This document shows positions 18,107 through 26,995 of a stretch of DNA of 64,000 nucleotides, in pieces (the first letter of the stretch is position 1; every line of letters starts with the position of its first letter). The position numbers and the translations under genes are program-made. The DNA lies in assembly GCA_003480165.1 (NCBI GenBank), contig QUIQ01000001.1:248001-312000 (forward strand), written 5' to 3'. Under the pieces are notes generated by a model. The model was not told the origin of the DNA. It was given only the letters and a program-made list of their open reading frames with translations, and did no database searches. Source of the DNA: Firmicutes bacterium AM41-11 (GTDB taxonomy: Bacteria > Bacillota_I > Bacilli_A > Erysipelotrichales > Erysipelotrichaceae).

Positions 18107-18876
18107 TTTTTCATCCTCCTAAGGTAGTGATAGATTCCATCTTCTTGAATCGATCCAATCACACAATCTGCACTTTCTTTGCAGGCTTTTTGGGCGTTAC
18201 CCATCGCAATTCCTAAATCTGCCATTTTCAACATAGCCACATCGTTATCTCCATCCCCGAAACATACAATTCGCTGTAAATGAAATAGCGTTTTCACGTA
18301 AGCAATCGCATCACTTTTATCACAATGTTTCGGACGGATTTCTATACAATCACTATAATAAACAACACTACAGTTGCTTAAAAACTGTGCCAGCTTTTGT
18401 TTCTGCTGTGGCTTATCAAAATAAATAAGCATATTATAAACATCTTCATTTTGATAAGGCTTATACGAAGGAATGGTCAAATAACAATGCCAACAAACTT
18501 CCCGCATTTTCTGACGCCTTTCCAAAGAACCCCAATGCACCGAATTCATAGTAGAATACTTCCAAGCCATACCTTCCCTTTGACAAAAAGCAGAAATCTC
18601 TTCTACAAAGTCTGAGGCAAAACAGCTTTCTTTTAAAACCTTTTGATGACCATCTACAATCAGAGGACCACCATCAAATATTTTTGCATCAAAGGCAAAA
18701 TTACGTAGTTTACCAGGCAAATGTTGCCATTCAGCTTGGGCTCTGGAAGTTGCAGCAATGACGACATTGCCATCCGCATGTAAGGCTTCTAAAGCCTTGA
18801 GTGTATTGGGTGAGCATTCATGGAATTTATGATCGTATAAGGTTCCATCTACATCAAAAAAATAGCCTGCTTTCAT
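18091..18876 (-). CDS. HAD-superfamily phosphatase, Cof type
   Basis: A 261-residue soluble phosphatase. Motif I FDVDGTLYD carries the nucleophile Asp, and motif IV CFGDGDNDVAMLKMADLGIAM is typical of the Cof/HAD-IIB group with a C2 cap. Such enzymes dephosphorylate sugar phosphates or cofactors. Coupling to the epimerase gene fits a sugar-phosphate role, but that is inference. Confidence 0.92.
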   Translation of the reverse strand: MKAGYFFDVDGTLYDHKFHECSPNTLKALEALHADGNVVIAATSRAQAEWQHLPGKLRNFAFDAKIFDGGPLIVDGHQKVLKESCFASDFVEEISAFCQREGMAWKYSTMNSVHWGSLERRQKMREVCWHCYLTIPSYKPYQNEDVYNMLIYFDKPQQKQKLAQFLSNCSVVYYSDCIEIRPKHCDKSDAIAYVKTLFHLQRIVCFGDGDNDVAMLKMADLGIAMGNAQKACKESADCVIGSIQEDGIYHYLRRMKKCAMY

Positions 18877-18908
18877 GCTCTAATAGTAACAAAAAAGATT
18901 AAGCAATA

Positions 18909-19763
18909 CTACTTAACCTCACAAAATTCTTTAATCTGATCCATACGTTCCATCGTTTCATCATAGCCAAGTTGAAACCAAGGATGTAATTTTTTTGGAT
19001 CAGTTGTATAACGGGTAATCCCTAAATCTTTATGGGGACGTAAAACCAAGGCTTTTCCGTCTTTTTCCAATTGATCGACAAGACCCCATTGTTGGTTATA
19101 ACGTTCATGACGTTTCTTTAAATCTTGAACAATCACATCATCTTTATAAACCAGTTTGGCCAAACGCAATTGCCAATTTGGTGCGGGTTTGCGTACATAA
19201 CCTACTTCTTTGGTTGAAATCACAATATGTTTCTGGTTGCCTTGGCGAATACTCTGTACAATACTAATCATATCCACTAAACCAGCATCCATATATTTCT
19301 GTCCTTGAAACATATAAGGATGCGTTAGAAGCAACAAGGCACAACTCGCTTTCACAAGCGTTTGTGATTCATCCAAATACTCTTTGCCATAATATTCGAC
19401 CGCATGCGTTCTCATATTATAAAGACCAAAATCCATCTTCGAAGAACTAGATTGAAACGCCTGCATATCCAATTTTTCCCGACTTTCAATAAACGCATTG
19501 GTGGATTCGATCCCATATATACTCTTTTCTTTAAAAAGAGGTTTTAAACCAACAACACCCGGTTGACAAGGTGCTTGAATTCCCGTTAATTCCAATCGAG
19601 GAATTTGTCTAGCCACATAAGAAGTCAAGATTTCACAACCAGCACTAATTCCTACGGTATACGGTATATATATTTTTTCTTCCAAGAAAGCTTTTAAAAC
19701 CCCAGCCGAATAAGCTGCTTTGGTTCCGCCGCCTTCGACAACCAATCCCATTTTCTCAAACAT
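18909..19763 (-). CDS. Patatin-like phospholipase family protein
   Basis: A 284-residue protein. The oxyanion loop EGGGTKAAY (10-18) and nucleophile elbow GISAG (S40) define the patatin fold. The second catalytic motif reads MDAGLVD where most members have DG[GA]: the dyad Asp is present but Ala follows it. Probably a serine lipid acyl hydrolase of the RssA/YjjU kind. It has its own ATG 32 bp upstream of the HAD gene. Confidence 0.88.
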   Translation of the reverse strand: MFEKMGLVVEGGGTKAAYSAGVLKAFLEEKIYIPYTVGISAGCEILTSYVARQIPRLELTGIQAPCQPGVVGLKPLFKEKSIYGIESTNAFIESREKLDMQAFQSSSSKMDFGLYNMRTHAVEYYGKEYLDESQTLVKASCALLLLTHPYMFQGQKYMDAGLVDMISIVQSIRQGNQKHIVISTKEVGYVRKPAPNWQLRLAKLVYKDDVIVQDLKKRHERYNQQWGLVDQLEKDGKALVLRPHKDLGITRYTTDPKKLHPWFQLGYDETMERMDQIKEFCEVK

Positions 19764-19879
19764 AGTAATTCCTCACAATCGATAGACATTATACATGGAA
19801 TTGAAACGATAGAAAATAGCTAAAACTTTCTTTTTACCTAGTTTTAGAAAAATTCTTTCGCTTTCTTTTCCTAAATTCC

Positions 19880-19923
19880 AAAAAGAAAAGCTGATAAGTT
19901 GAATCTAATCAACTTTTCAGCTT
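19880..19923 (-). terminator. Terminator after pepT
   Basis: A 15-bp stem AAGCTGAAAAGTTGA with one mismatch to its partner, five-base loop, then TTTTCTTTTT on the minus strand. Confidence 0.85.
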
Positions 19924-19925
19924 CG

Positions 19926-21110
19926 TTATTGCGTAACAATAGTTTTCACAACTTCTACCATCTTTTCCATCTTCGTAATAGATGCAAATTCATAAACTCC
20001 ATGATGATGGAAGGTGCCCGTTCCCAAATTCGGACAAGCCAGACCCATTTCCGTCAAGCGAGCTCCATCGGTACCACCGCGTACCGGAATCGAAACCGGC
20101 TCAATCCCTAAAGATAGTAGAGCCGCTTTCGCTTTTTCAACTGGTTTTTTATCTTGCATAAAATCAGCCATATTATAATACTGGTCTTTGATTTCAACAC
20201 TAAAACGAGGTCCATATTTATCATTTAAGGCATCACAGATCTGTTGGAGAACCAGCTTTTTCCGGGCAAATTTTGTCTTGTCATGATCTCGCAACAAGTA
20301 CACCAATTGCGCGTGTTCAACCGCACCTTGCATTGAAACCAAATGGTAGAAACCTTGTCGGTCACAAGTCGTTGCAGGTGTTTGATCATTCGGCAAACAT
20401 TTCGCAAAATCCATTGCCAGTAAAGATGCATTGACAAGTTTGCCCTTCCCTTCTCCAGGATGAATAGCCGTACCTTGAATATGCACAATAGCTTGTGCCG
20501 CATTAAAGTTTTCCCATTCTACATTATCGATACGATCCCCATCAACGGTATAGGCATAGGCACAAGGAAACTTCGTTAAATCAAATTGATCCGCTCCACG
20601 ACCAATTTCTTCATCCACCGTAAACGCTACACAGATTGGTGCATGCGATAGATTGGATGCTTTCAGCTGTTCAATAGCTTCTAAAATAATCGCAATACCA
20701 GCTTTATCATCGCCACCTAGTAAAGTTGAACCATCCGTCACAACTAAATCATCACCAATACATGCCGCAAGTTTCGGATAGGCATCTGGATGCATAGAAA
20801 TTTTGTCATTTAATTGAATCGTCGATCCACCGTATTCTTTGATTACGCGTGGATGTACATTGGCACCACTACATTCTGCTGCGGTATCCATATGTGCACA
20901 TAAACCAATCGTATCTTTTTGGGAATCTCCATCCAATTGACAATAAAGAATCCCGGTTGAATCCAAGATAACTGAATCAAAGAGTTCTCTGCATTCTTGT
21001 TCTAAAACTTTCGCAAAAGTCATTTGTTTATCCGTACTTGGAGTAGTTGTTGAATTCTCATCCGATTGGGTATCATAACTAACATATTTTAAAAAGCGTT
21101 CTAAAATCAT
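19926..21110 (-). CDS. pepT: Peptidase T
   Basis: A 394-residue di-zinc tripeptidase of the M20 family, removing N-terminal residues from tripeptides in the cytosol. The metal and catalytic blocks are LCAHMDTA, GGDDKAG and DEEIGRGAD, and the C-terminus has GTFHHHGVYEFAS. The length is typical. Its start overlaps the stop of the pyrophosphatase gene by 4 nt. Confidence 0.95.
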   Translation of the reverse strand: MILERFLKYVSYDTQSDENSTTTPSTDKQMTFAKVLEQECRELFDSVILDSTGILYCQLDGDSQKDTIGLCAHMDTAAECSGANVHPRVIKEYGGSTIQLNDKISMHPDAYPKLAACIGDDLVVTDGSTLLGGDDKAGIAIILEAIEQLKASNLSHAPICVAFTVDEEIGRGADQFDLTKFPCAYAYTVDGDRIDNVEWENFNAAQAIVHIQGTAIHPGEGKGKLVNASLLAMDFAKCLPNDQTPATTCDRQGFYHLVSMQGAVEHAQLVYLLRDHDKTKFARKKLVLQQICDALNDKYGPRFSVEIKDQYYNMADFMQDKKPVEKAKAALLSLGIEPVSIPVRGGTDGARLTEMGLACPNLGTGTFHHHGVYEFASITKMEKMVEVVKTIVTQ

Positions 21111-22705
21111 ATCAATGCTGCCGCTAAAGAAGGCACAATTTGCTTCTTTCTTGAAACATAACCATTATCGGAGAACTTCGAAATAGCAGCCGAAACCGAT
21201 TGTGAAAGTTTTCCCACATATAGAAAACGTGAACCATTTCCTTCGACATTGGTAAAGACCATCATCATCAAATCATAATTTCGCGCTTTATTTTGTTCTT
21301 CCATAAACTGGACAAACTGTTTTTCAATCTTATCTACATCTTCCAAAGTGTAGGTAAAGACTTGCGAAATACTGATGCGATATCCACTCAATAGATACTC
21401 TTTGGTGTCATTATAAAGAATATCTTTAAACTCTTTGCCCCGAATCGTAGCCGTATTCTCAAAGAGTTCTTTTGCCATCGCATCAAAATCCAGACCGTAT
21501 TCTTTTTCCAAACGTTCTTTTAATAAACGATCCACTGGTGTACATGTTGGAGAATGGAAGTTCATCGTATCACTGATGACTCCATATGCTACAAGTTTAG
21601 CTACCGTTGGACTCATTTTAATACCATTTTCGCGATACATCATTTCCACAATCGTACATGTACTACCAACACTCATATTACGGAATGAAATTGGATGACT
21701 GGTTTCAATATTTCCAATGCGATGGTGGTCTACGATTTCAACGATTTCCGCAGTTTCAATATCATTGATGGCTTGATCCACTTCATTATGGTCAACCAAA
21801 ATAATCTTACGTTTTTCACTCTTCAACAAGTGATAACGAGCAACCGAACCAACTAAACGATTTTGGAAAACAACCGGATAATTGGAATGACGGGTTTTTA
21901 ACATCTCATGTTCGACATCCTCGATAAATTCCGTTTTATTAAACGAAACGATCTTACTCTTATCGGTCATAACTAAAGAAACGGGAATCGAACGATAAAT
22001 CATCTGAATAACTTTCATGATGTTGTAGCTGGTCTTAATGAGGGTTACCCCTTTGGTCTTTGCCATATCCAACATAAAGTCGGTTGGCGTATAGTTCTCG
22101 GTACAAATAATCACCGCACAACCATGAGCCATACTCTTCAACATATCATCTTCATGATCATCCAAGACCATGATTGCCCCTTTTAAGTCACGTTCCATTA
22201 AACGCTTATCACTAATACGCACATAACCACTGCGTTCCTGGTGACCTTCATAAAGGAATTCGCCTTTTAAAGCTTTTACGATATTGCTTAAAGGTGTCTT
22301 TTTTAATAAATCTTTGGTAATATTCACATCTTGCATACTAATTGTTGAAATATCATTGATGGTTACTACACCCATGTATTCGCCGACATCATCCACAGCG
22401 TATAAAGTCTTCACATGATTTTCTACACAAAGATCCCATCCATGACGAATCGTCTCTTTTTGATTAATAGTAACGGCTTTATCAATTTGAATTTCTTCCA
22501 ACGTACACTTGGCCGTATTCATATATAGAGGATAATCCAAGCCCAATTTTTCAATCACAAAATTGGTTTCAGAATTCAAGTGTCCCAATCGAGCAGCAAC
22601 CGCATCAATTCCTTGTTTTTGTTTCAACTCAGCTAAGGCAATGGCTGAACAAATTGAATCAGTATCCGGATGTTTATGTCCAATTACATAAACAGGTAAT
22701 GCCAT
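21107..22705 (-). CDS. ppaC: Manganese-dependent inorganic pyrophosphatase with CBS and DRTGG inserts
   Basis: A 532-residue family II pyrophosphatase. The N-terminal DHH domain has IGHKHPDTDSICSA and, later, EIVDHHRIGN. A regulatory insert of two CBS domains around a DRTGG-like region occupies about 75-300, and the DHHA2 domain ends the protein. In characterised CBS-PPases, AMP/ADP inhibit and ATP or diadenosine polyphosphates activate. An AGGAGG precedes the ATG; it leads the pepT operon. Confidence 0.95.
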   Translation of the reverse strand: MALPVYVIGHKHPDTDSICSAIALAELKQKQGIDAVAARLGHLNSETNFVIEKLGLDYPLYMNTAKCTLEEIQIDKAVTINQKETIRHGWDLCVENHVKTLYAVDDVGEYMGVVTINDISTISMQDVNITKDLLKKTPLSNIVKALKGEFLYEGHQERSGYVRISDKRLMERDLKGAIMVLDDHEDDMLKSMAHGCAVIICTENYTPTDFMLDMAKTKGVTLIKTSYNIMKVIQMIYRSIPVSLVMTDKSKIVSFNKTEFIEDVEHEMLKTRHSNYPVVFQNRLVGSVARYHLLKSEKRKIILVDHNEVDQAINDIETAEIVEIVDHHRIGNIETSHPISFRNMSVGSTCTIVEMMYRENGIKMSPTVAKLVAYGVISDTMNFHSPTCTPVDRLLKERLEKEYGLDFDAMAKELFENTATIRGKEFKDILYNDTKEYLLSGYRISISQVFTYTLEDVDKIEKQFVQFMEEQNKARNYDLMMMVFTNVEGNGSRFLYVGKLSQSVSAAISKFSDNGYVSRKKQIVPSLAAALI

Positions 22706-22784
22706 ACTTCCTACCTCCTGGCTTCTATTAAATAAGTATAACAGAAAAGCCCATCACTTGTGTAAGTGTTTTCATTCATAAGTG

Positions 22785-22808
22785 AAAAAAAAAGAGCCAA
22801 AAGACTCT
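22785..22808 (-). terminator. Terminator of the thrC-maf operon
   Basis: Stem AGAGTC/GGCTCT (one G-T pair), TTTT loop and a nine-T tail on the minus strand. Confidence 0.85.
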
Positions 22809-22809
22809 G

Positions 22810-23376
22810 TTATTGTAAATTTCCTGTTTTCATAAACCGGGTAAGGACTTCCTGTAAAGCTTCCATTGGTAATCCTACAACATTCGAATACGAGCCATCC
22901 AGCCACTCGACAAAGTCACACTCTTGAATGCCATACGCACCCGCTTTATCCATGCATTTTCCACTGGAAACATAATGATAAATATCTAAGTCCGATAAGT
23001 CGCGAAAGTGCACTTCACTAGTTTGTACAAAACATTTCTTCTGATTCTGATACAGAAGACAAACCCCAGTTTTCACTTGATGCGTTTGCCCAGAAAGCAT
23101 TTTTAAACAATCCCACGCATCTTGTTCCGATTTAGGTTTACCCAAGATTTGTTGATCATATACAACAATCGTATCGGCAGCTAAAGTTAGATATTCCGGA
23201 TAGAGATCATAGACCTCCAAAGCCTTATGCATTGCCACTTTTTCTAAAGCTTCATCCAAGCTGCAATTCAAATCAAATGTTTCTTCCGCTTTAGCGGGAT
23301 GTACTTCAAAAGTATATCTTGCCTGTTCCAATAATTCTTTTCTTCTTGGCGATTGGGATGCCAGTAACAATTTCAT
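22810..23376 (-). CDS. maf: Maf-family nucleotide pyrophosphatase
   Basis: A 188-residue protein starting KLLLASQSPRRKELL, the diagnostic Maf motif. LAADTIVVYDQQILGKP forms the active site and SGKCMDKAGAYGIQ is the later block. Maf proteins hydrolyse non-canonical or pyrimidine NTPs. It is the last gene of the thr operon and overlaps the membrane-protein gene by 4 nt. Confidence 0.95.
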   Translation of the reverse strand: MKLLLASQSPRRKELLEQARYTFEVHPAKAEETFDLNCSLDEALEKVAMHKALEVYDLYPEYLTLAADTIVVYDQQILGKPKSEQDAWDCLKMLSGQTHQVKTGVCLLYQNQKKCFVQTSEVHFRDLSDLDIYHYVSSGKCMDKAGAYGIQECDFVEWLDGSYSNVVGLPMEALQEVLTRFMKTGNLQ

Positions 23377-24074
23377 TCTTCCACCTCAAATCCAATTGGT
23401 GCTTTGCGAATCTGATAAAAAACGCAAAACAAATTTAATACGATAAGTATGACAAGAAAGCTTAGCACAATCGAGACAACCAACTTCTCAAATACCATTT
23501 CCGGTAACATATCAATCATAAAATCTTTGCCTGGCGTTAACAGCCAGTCTTGATTCTGAAAGAAGATACCATGAAAATGAATCCAAAAATCGGTAAAATC
23601 TGTAGCCATCCATAGTGCTAAAAAAGATACAAAAATAAAGAAACAAAATGAGGCACCTAAGAGTCCCTTCGTTAAAAAAGCTAAGCCATTCTTAGAATGC
23701 ATCAAAAGTACAAATAAAAGAATACCGATACCACCAGCTATTCTTCCGGTCCATAGTGCATGTTGATATAAAGCTTTGACATCCACCATATGGCGTTTTT
23801 CTTTGGCATCAAAAACCGCTTGTTCTTTCCCCGCAATTTTCATTGTACGGTCAATCGAAGAAGCCTTACCGTCTAAATAATCCAGCAACAAAATTATCGA
23901 GGCATTTAAATCCGCTTTAGAAACCGAAAGATCCTCTGCCAAATCCATTCGATCATAAAGCGAAATATAAAAATTTGGATTGAGTGCCCAGGCTTTAATC
24001 GAAAACATTAAAGCCGATACAATGACACACCATCCAAATAAAAAACTTAAAAGACTTTTTTTATTCAACCGCAA
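23373..24074 (-). CDS. DUF1461 / TIGR01906 integral membrane protein
   Basis: A 233-residue membrane protein with about five hydrophobic segments and an extracytoplasmic loop after the first (LNPNFYISLYDRMDLAEDLSVS), as in the TIGR01906 family of Firmicutes. Function unknown. The start appears to be a TTG at 24074 overlapping the ACT gene by 14 nt; a nearby TTG is an alternative. Confidence 0.8.
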   Translation of the reverse strand: MRLNKKSLLSFLFGWCVIVSALMFSIKAWALNPNFYISLYDRMDLAEDLSVSKADLNASIILLLDYLDGKASSIDRTMKIAGKEQAVFDAKEKRHMVDVKALYQHALWTGRIAGGIGILLFVLLMHSKNGLAFLTKGLLGASFCFFIFVSFLALWMATDFTDFWIHFHGIFFQNQDWLLTPGKDFMIDMLPEMVFEKLVVSIVLSFLVILIVLNLFCVFYQIRKAPIGFEVEE

Positions 24075-24495
24075 TTAAATCCAATTTATCAATCACAGAC
24101 AGAGCATCCAATTCCGATAAAAGCGCTTCAATACTGACTTCCATATTATGAATATCTAAAGTTAAAGAAAGCGTATGAATACCATTGATCGGAATGGTTT
24201 GATTAATCGCAAGGATATTTCCTTTCCGTTGGGCAACCAGGTTTAAAACCTGGGATAAAGAACCGGCCTCTTCACTGATAACCATGGTGATTACAGCTTT
24301 GCGTCTTGATTCTTCTTGATTAAAAGAGAAGACCGCATCTTTATATTTATAATAGGTTCCGCGCGAAACGCCAACCGCTTTTACCGCTTCACTGATTCGC
24401 TTTACTTTACCCGATTGAAGAAGATTTCTAGCTTCAATAACCTTCTCGAGAACATCAGGTAAAATATCACTCGATACTACGAAAAACTTACTCAT
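24061..24495 (-). CDS. ACT-domain protein, UPF0735 (PheB-like)
   Basis: 144 residues from the ATG at 24495, which overlaps the thrB stop and gives the normal family length. The N-terminal half has an HTH-like segment (RISEAVKAVGVSRGTYYKYKDAV) and the C-terminal half is an ACT domain (VITMVISEEAGSLSQVLNLV). ACT domains bind amino acids, so in a threonine operon it may sense pathway product. An ATG at 24504 is a possible alternative start with very short RBS spacing. Confidence 0.88.
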   Translation of the reverse strand: MSKFFVVSSDILPDVLEKVIEARNLLQSGKVKRISEAVKAVGVSRGTYYKYKDAVFSFNQEESRRKAVITMVISEEAGSLSQVLNLVAQRKGNILAINQTIPINGIHTLSLTLDIHNMEVSIEALLSELDALSVIDKLDLIAVE

Positions 24496-25354
24496 AAACG
24501 ACATAAGCTCCTTTCTTTGAAATATGAACTTCTTTACAGAAAAGATGTAACCCATCTGCAAAAGACTGCAATGCAGCCAAAGGTTCGGATGTATGATGAA
24601 TCGCAATCATCGTACTACCGGAGCCAGAAATCCACATCGGAATGCCATGATCCTGGCAATATTGGTGAATGGGTTCATAAGCCGATATCAAATGTTTCCG
24701 ATAGGGTTCATGAATAAAATCATGACAACTTGCTTCTAATAAAGTTAAGTCACCGGTCTGTAGCGCCTGCATAAAACTCAATGCGTAAGCAACCTGTTTC
24801 TTTGTATGGTCCAAAGATAAAGACTTTGGTAAGACTTTGCGTGCTTGGGCAGTAGGTACTTCTTGATCCGGAACCATGGCCAATAACTTCCAATCTGCAC
24901 ATGGCATAGGAGTTGAATAAATTTGGTCACCCTCCATAAAAGAAACCGATACATTTCCCATTAAAGCAGGTCCAACATTATCGGGATGCCCTTCAAAACG
25001 CGTAGCGATATCCAACATCTCTAATTTCGTCAAAGGGCTGCCAAACCAGGCATTGGCCCCTTCAATTCCCGCAACAATACACATTGCACTTGATCCAAAC
25101 CCGCGACTCGATGGCAGGCTTGAATCAATATGCAAATGAAAAGAAGGACATTCTTTTTTCAGTTTTTCACAGGTAATTTTAAATGCTTGTAAAACTAAAT
25201 TGTCAGGACCGGAAAATTCTTTCGGACAACCGGTAATCAACCATTGATCGGCTGGTTCAAAGATAAACGTTGACCACCAATCCAAAGCCATTCCCAAACA
25301 ATCAAATCCGACACAACAATTGGCCGTGGTTGCAGGAACAACAACCTTAATCAT
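24488..25354 (-). CDS. thrB: Homoserine kinase
   Basis: A 288-residue GHMP kinase making O-phosphohomoserine. The N-terminal block VPATTANCCVGFDCLGMAL, the ATP loop PSSRGFGSSAMCIVAG and the late glycine-rich ISGSGSTMIAI are all present. Start set at the ATG at 25354, which overlaps the thrC stop; GAGGAG lies 7 nt upstream inside thrC. Confidence 0.95.
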   Translation of the reverse strand: MIKVVVPATTANCCVGFDCLGMALDWWSTFIFEPADQWLITGCPKEFSGPDNLVLQAFKITCEKLKKECPSFHLHIDSSLPSSRGFGSSAMCIVAGIEGANAWFGSPLTKLEMLDIATRFEGHPDNVGPALMGNVSVSFMEGDQIYSTPMPCADWKLLAMVPDQEVPTAQARKVLPKSLSLDHTKKQVAYALSFMQALQTGDLTLLEASCHDFIHEPYRKHLISAYEPIHQYCQDHGIPMWISGSGSTMIAIHHTSEPLAALQSFADGLHLFCKEVHISKKGAYVVYE

Positions 25355-26822
25355 TGAAAAACTCCTCAATGGTATGAGCTACATTTTCCTTCATAGCGTC
25401 AATAGCAATGACATCTTTATGTAAAACTGGTAATGTTTCAAGTTCAGCTAGACCTTTTGGAATTGGATCTTGGCAAACCTTTTCCAATTGATGCATCGCA
25501 TCAAGTTCATCCTGACTTGTTTTTCCAATGGCATCTAAGACATCTTGCGAGAATTTATATGGTGAAGCTGTAGCTAGAGAAACCATCGGTCTTTGGCTGG
25601 CTTTATCAGCAATGTCATAGCCAATCGCTGAATGAGGATCTAAGATCACTTGTTTGTCTGCATAAGTTTGCCCAATAATTTGCTTTGTTTCGGTATCAGA
25701 AACATAGCCACAATCAAATAAAGCTTGAATCTTAGCTAATAAAGCTTTAGGGATTTCATAACGACCCGTATTTTTCAAATCATCCATGCAGCCTTTCACA
25801 AAAGCCGCATCACAATCTGACATGTAATACAATAAGCGTTCCAAGTTAGAGCTGATCAAAATATCCATACTTGGAGAAATCGTTTGAATAAACGGACGGT
25901 TACGATCATAGACACCCGTTCTCAAGAAATCTGTTAAGACATGGTTTTCATTACTTGCGACATAGAATTTTTCTACCGGTAAACCCATTAGATACCCATA
26001 GTATCCGGCAAGAACATCCCCAAAGTTACCCGTTGGTACACTATAGGAAACCTTTTTGCCTAATTCAATCACGCCTTGGTTCACCAATTGTTTATATGCT
26101 TCAAAATAATAAACGATCTGTGGAACCAAACGCCCAATGTTAATGCTGTTAGCACTCGTCAAACGAACCGCATGTTTTTTTGCAACAGCTTTTAATTCTT
26201 CATCTAAGAATAGTTCTTTCACTTTACTTTGGGCATCATCAAAGTTTCCTTTAACCCCGAATACCTTCACATTGTTTCCTCGTTGGGTAACCATTTGACG
26301 ATATTGAATTTGTGAGACTTTTTGATCTGGATAAAAAACCACAATACCGGTATCTTTTACATCTTGAAAGCCCGATAAGGCAGCTTTTCCCGTATCCCCA
26401 CTAGTTGCCGTTAAGATCAAAGCTTTTTCCTTCGTCGTCTGTAAAGCTACGGACATCAATTGCGGCAATAAAGTTAAGGCAACATCTTTAAAAGCCGATG
26501 TTGGTCCATGGAAAAGTTCTAAGACATAAACATCCCCAACTTTACGTACGGGTGTAATTGCCTGGCTGGCAAAGGTATTGCCATAGGCATTTTCTACGCA
26601 CATCTTTAATTCTTCTTCGGTAAAATCGCTTAATAGCTGTTTTAAGATATATACCGCATTTTCTTTATACGATTGATGACAAATCGTTTCCAGGTCTAAT
26701 TGAACACTGGAAAGTTCAGGCCAAACATATAGGCCACCATCACTAGAAATTCCTTCTAGAATCGCTTGTTTACTAGAAATTCTGTTTCCTTTATTTCGAG
26801 TTGATTCATATACGTTTTGCAT
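25347..26822 (-). CDS. thrC: Threonine synthase
   Basis: 491 residues from the ATG at 26822, behind AAGGAGG. A PLP enzyme converting phosphohomoserine to threonine; the cofactor Lys is in GPTSAFKDVALTLLPQ. The N-terminus (STRNKGNRISSKQAILEGISSDGGLYVWPEL) and length are those of the longer, E. coli/yeast-type enzymes. It is the first gene of the operon thrC-thrB-ACT-DUF1461-maf. Confidence 0.96.
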   Translation of the reverse strand: MQNVYESTRNKGNRISSKQAILEGISSDGGLYVWPELSSVQLDLETICHQSYKENAVYILKQLLSDFTEEELKMCVENAYGNTFASQAITPVRKVGDVYVLELFHGPTSAFKDVALTLLPQLMSVALQTTKEKALILTATSGDTGKAALSGFQDVKDTGIVVFYPDQKVSQIQYRQMVTQRGNNVKVFGVKGNFDDAQSKVKELFLDEELKAVAKKHAVRLTSANSINIGRLVPQIVYYFEAYKQLVNQGVIELGKKVSYSVPTGNFGDVLAGYYGYLMGLPVEKFYVASNENHVLTDFLRTGVYDRNRPFIQTISPSMDILISSNLERLLYYMSDCDAAFVKGCMDDLKNTGRYEIPKALLAKIQALFDCGYVSDTETKQIIGQTYADKQVILDPHSAIGYDIADKASQRPMVSLATASPYKFSQDVLDAIGKTSQDELDAMHQLEKVCQDPIPKGLAELETLPVLHKDVIAIDAMKENVAHTIEEFFND

Positions 26823-26963
26823 GGTAAATCCTCCTTGAAATTGCATATATCCTATGATACAATGTCCACATTATAAAAACAAGTGTTTTCAAACTGAATC
26901 TATTTTTTTGTTTTTATGAAAGAATGTACATAGAGCCTGTACCTTTTTTTAAGATTTGTTCTA

Positions 26964-26975
26964 TTGTATATACAA
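26964..26975. promoter_or_regulatory. Palindrome in the thrC/lysC divergent intergenic region
   Basis: TTGTATATACAA is a perfect 12-bp palindrome about 20 bp upstream of the lysC ATG. It could be an operator or part of an extended promoter. The rest of 26823-26995 is AT-rich, with no T-box or known riboswitch seen. Confidence 0.35.
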
Positions 26976-26995
26976 AATCCTAGGGGGAACATTTC

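Noticed and set aside
26915..26950. GTAC...GTAC hairpin with T run as a lysC attenuator
   Set aside because: Only four pairs, self-complementary; too weak to claim.
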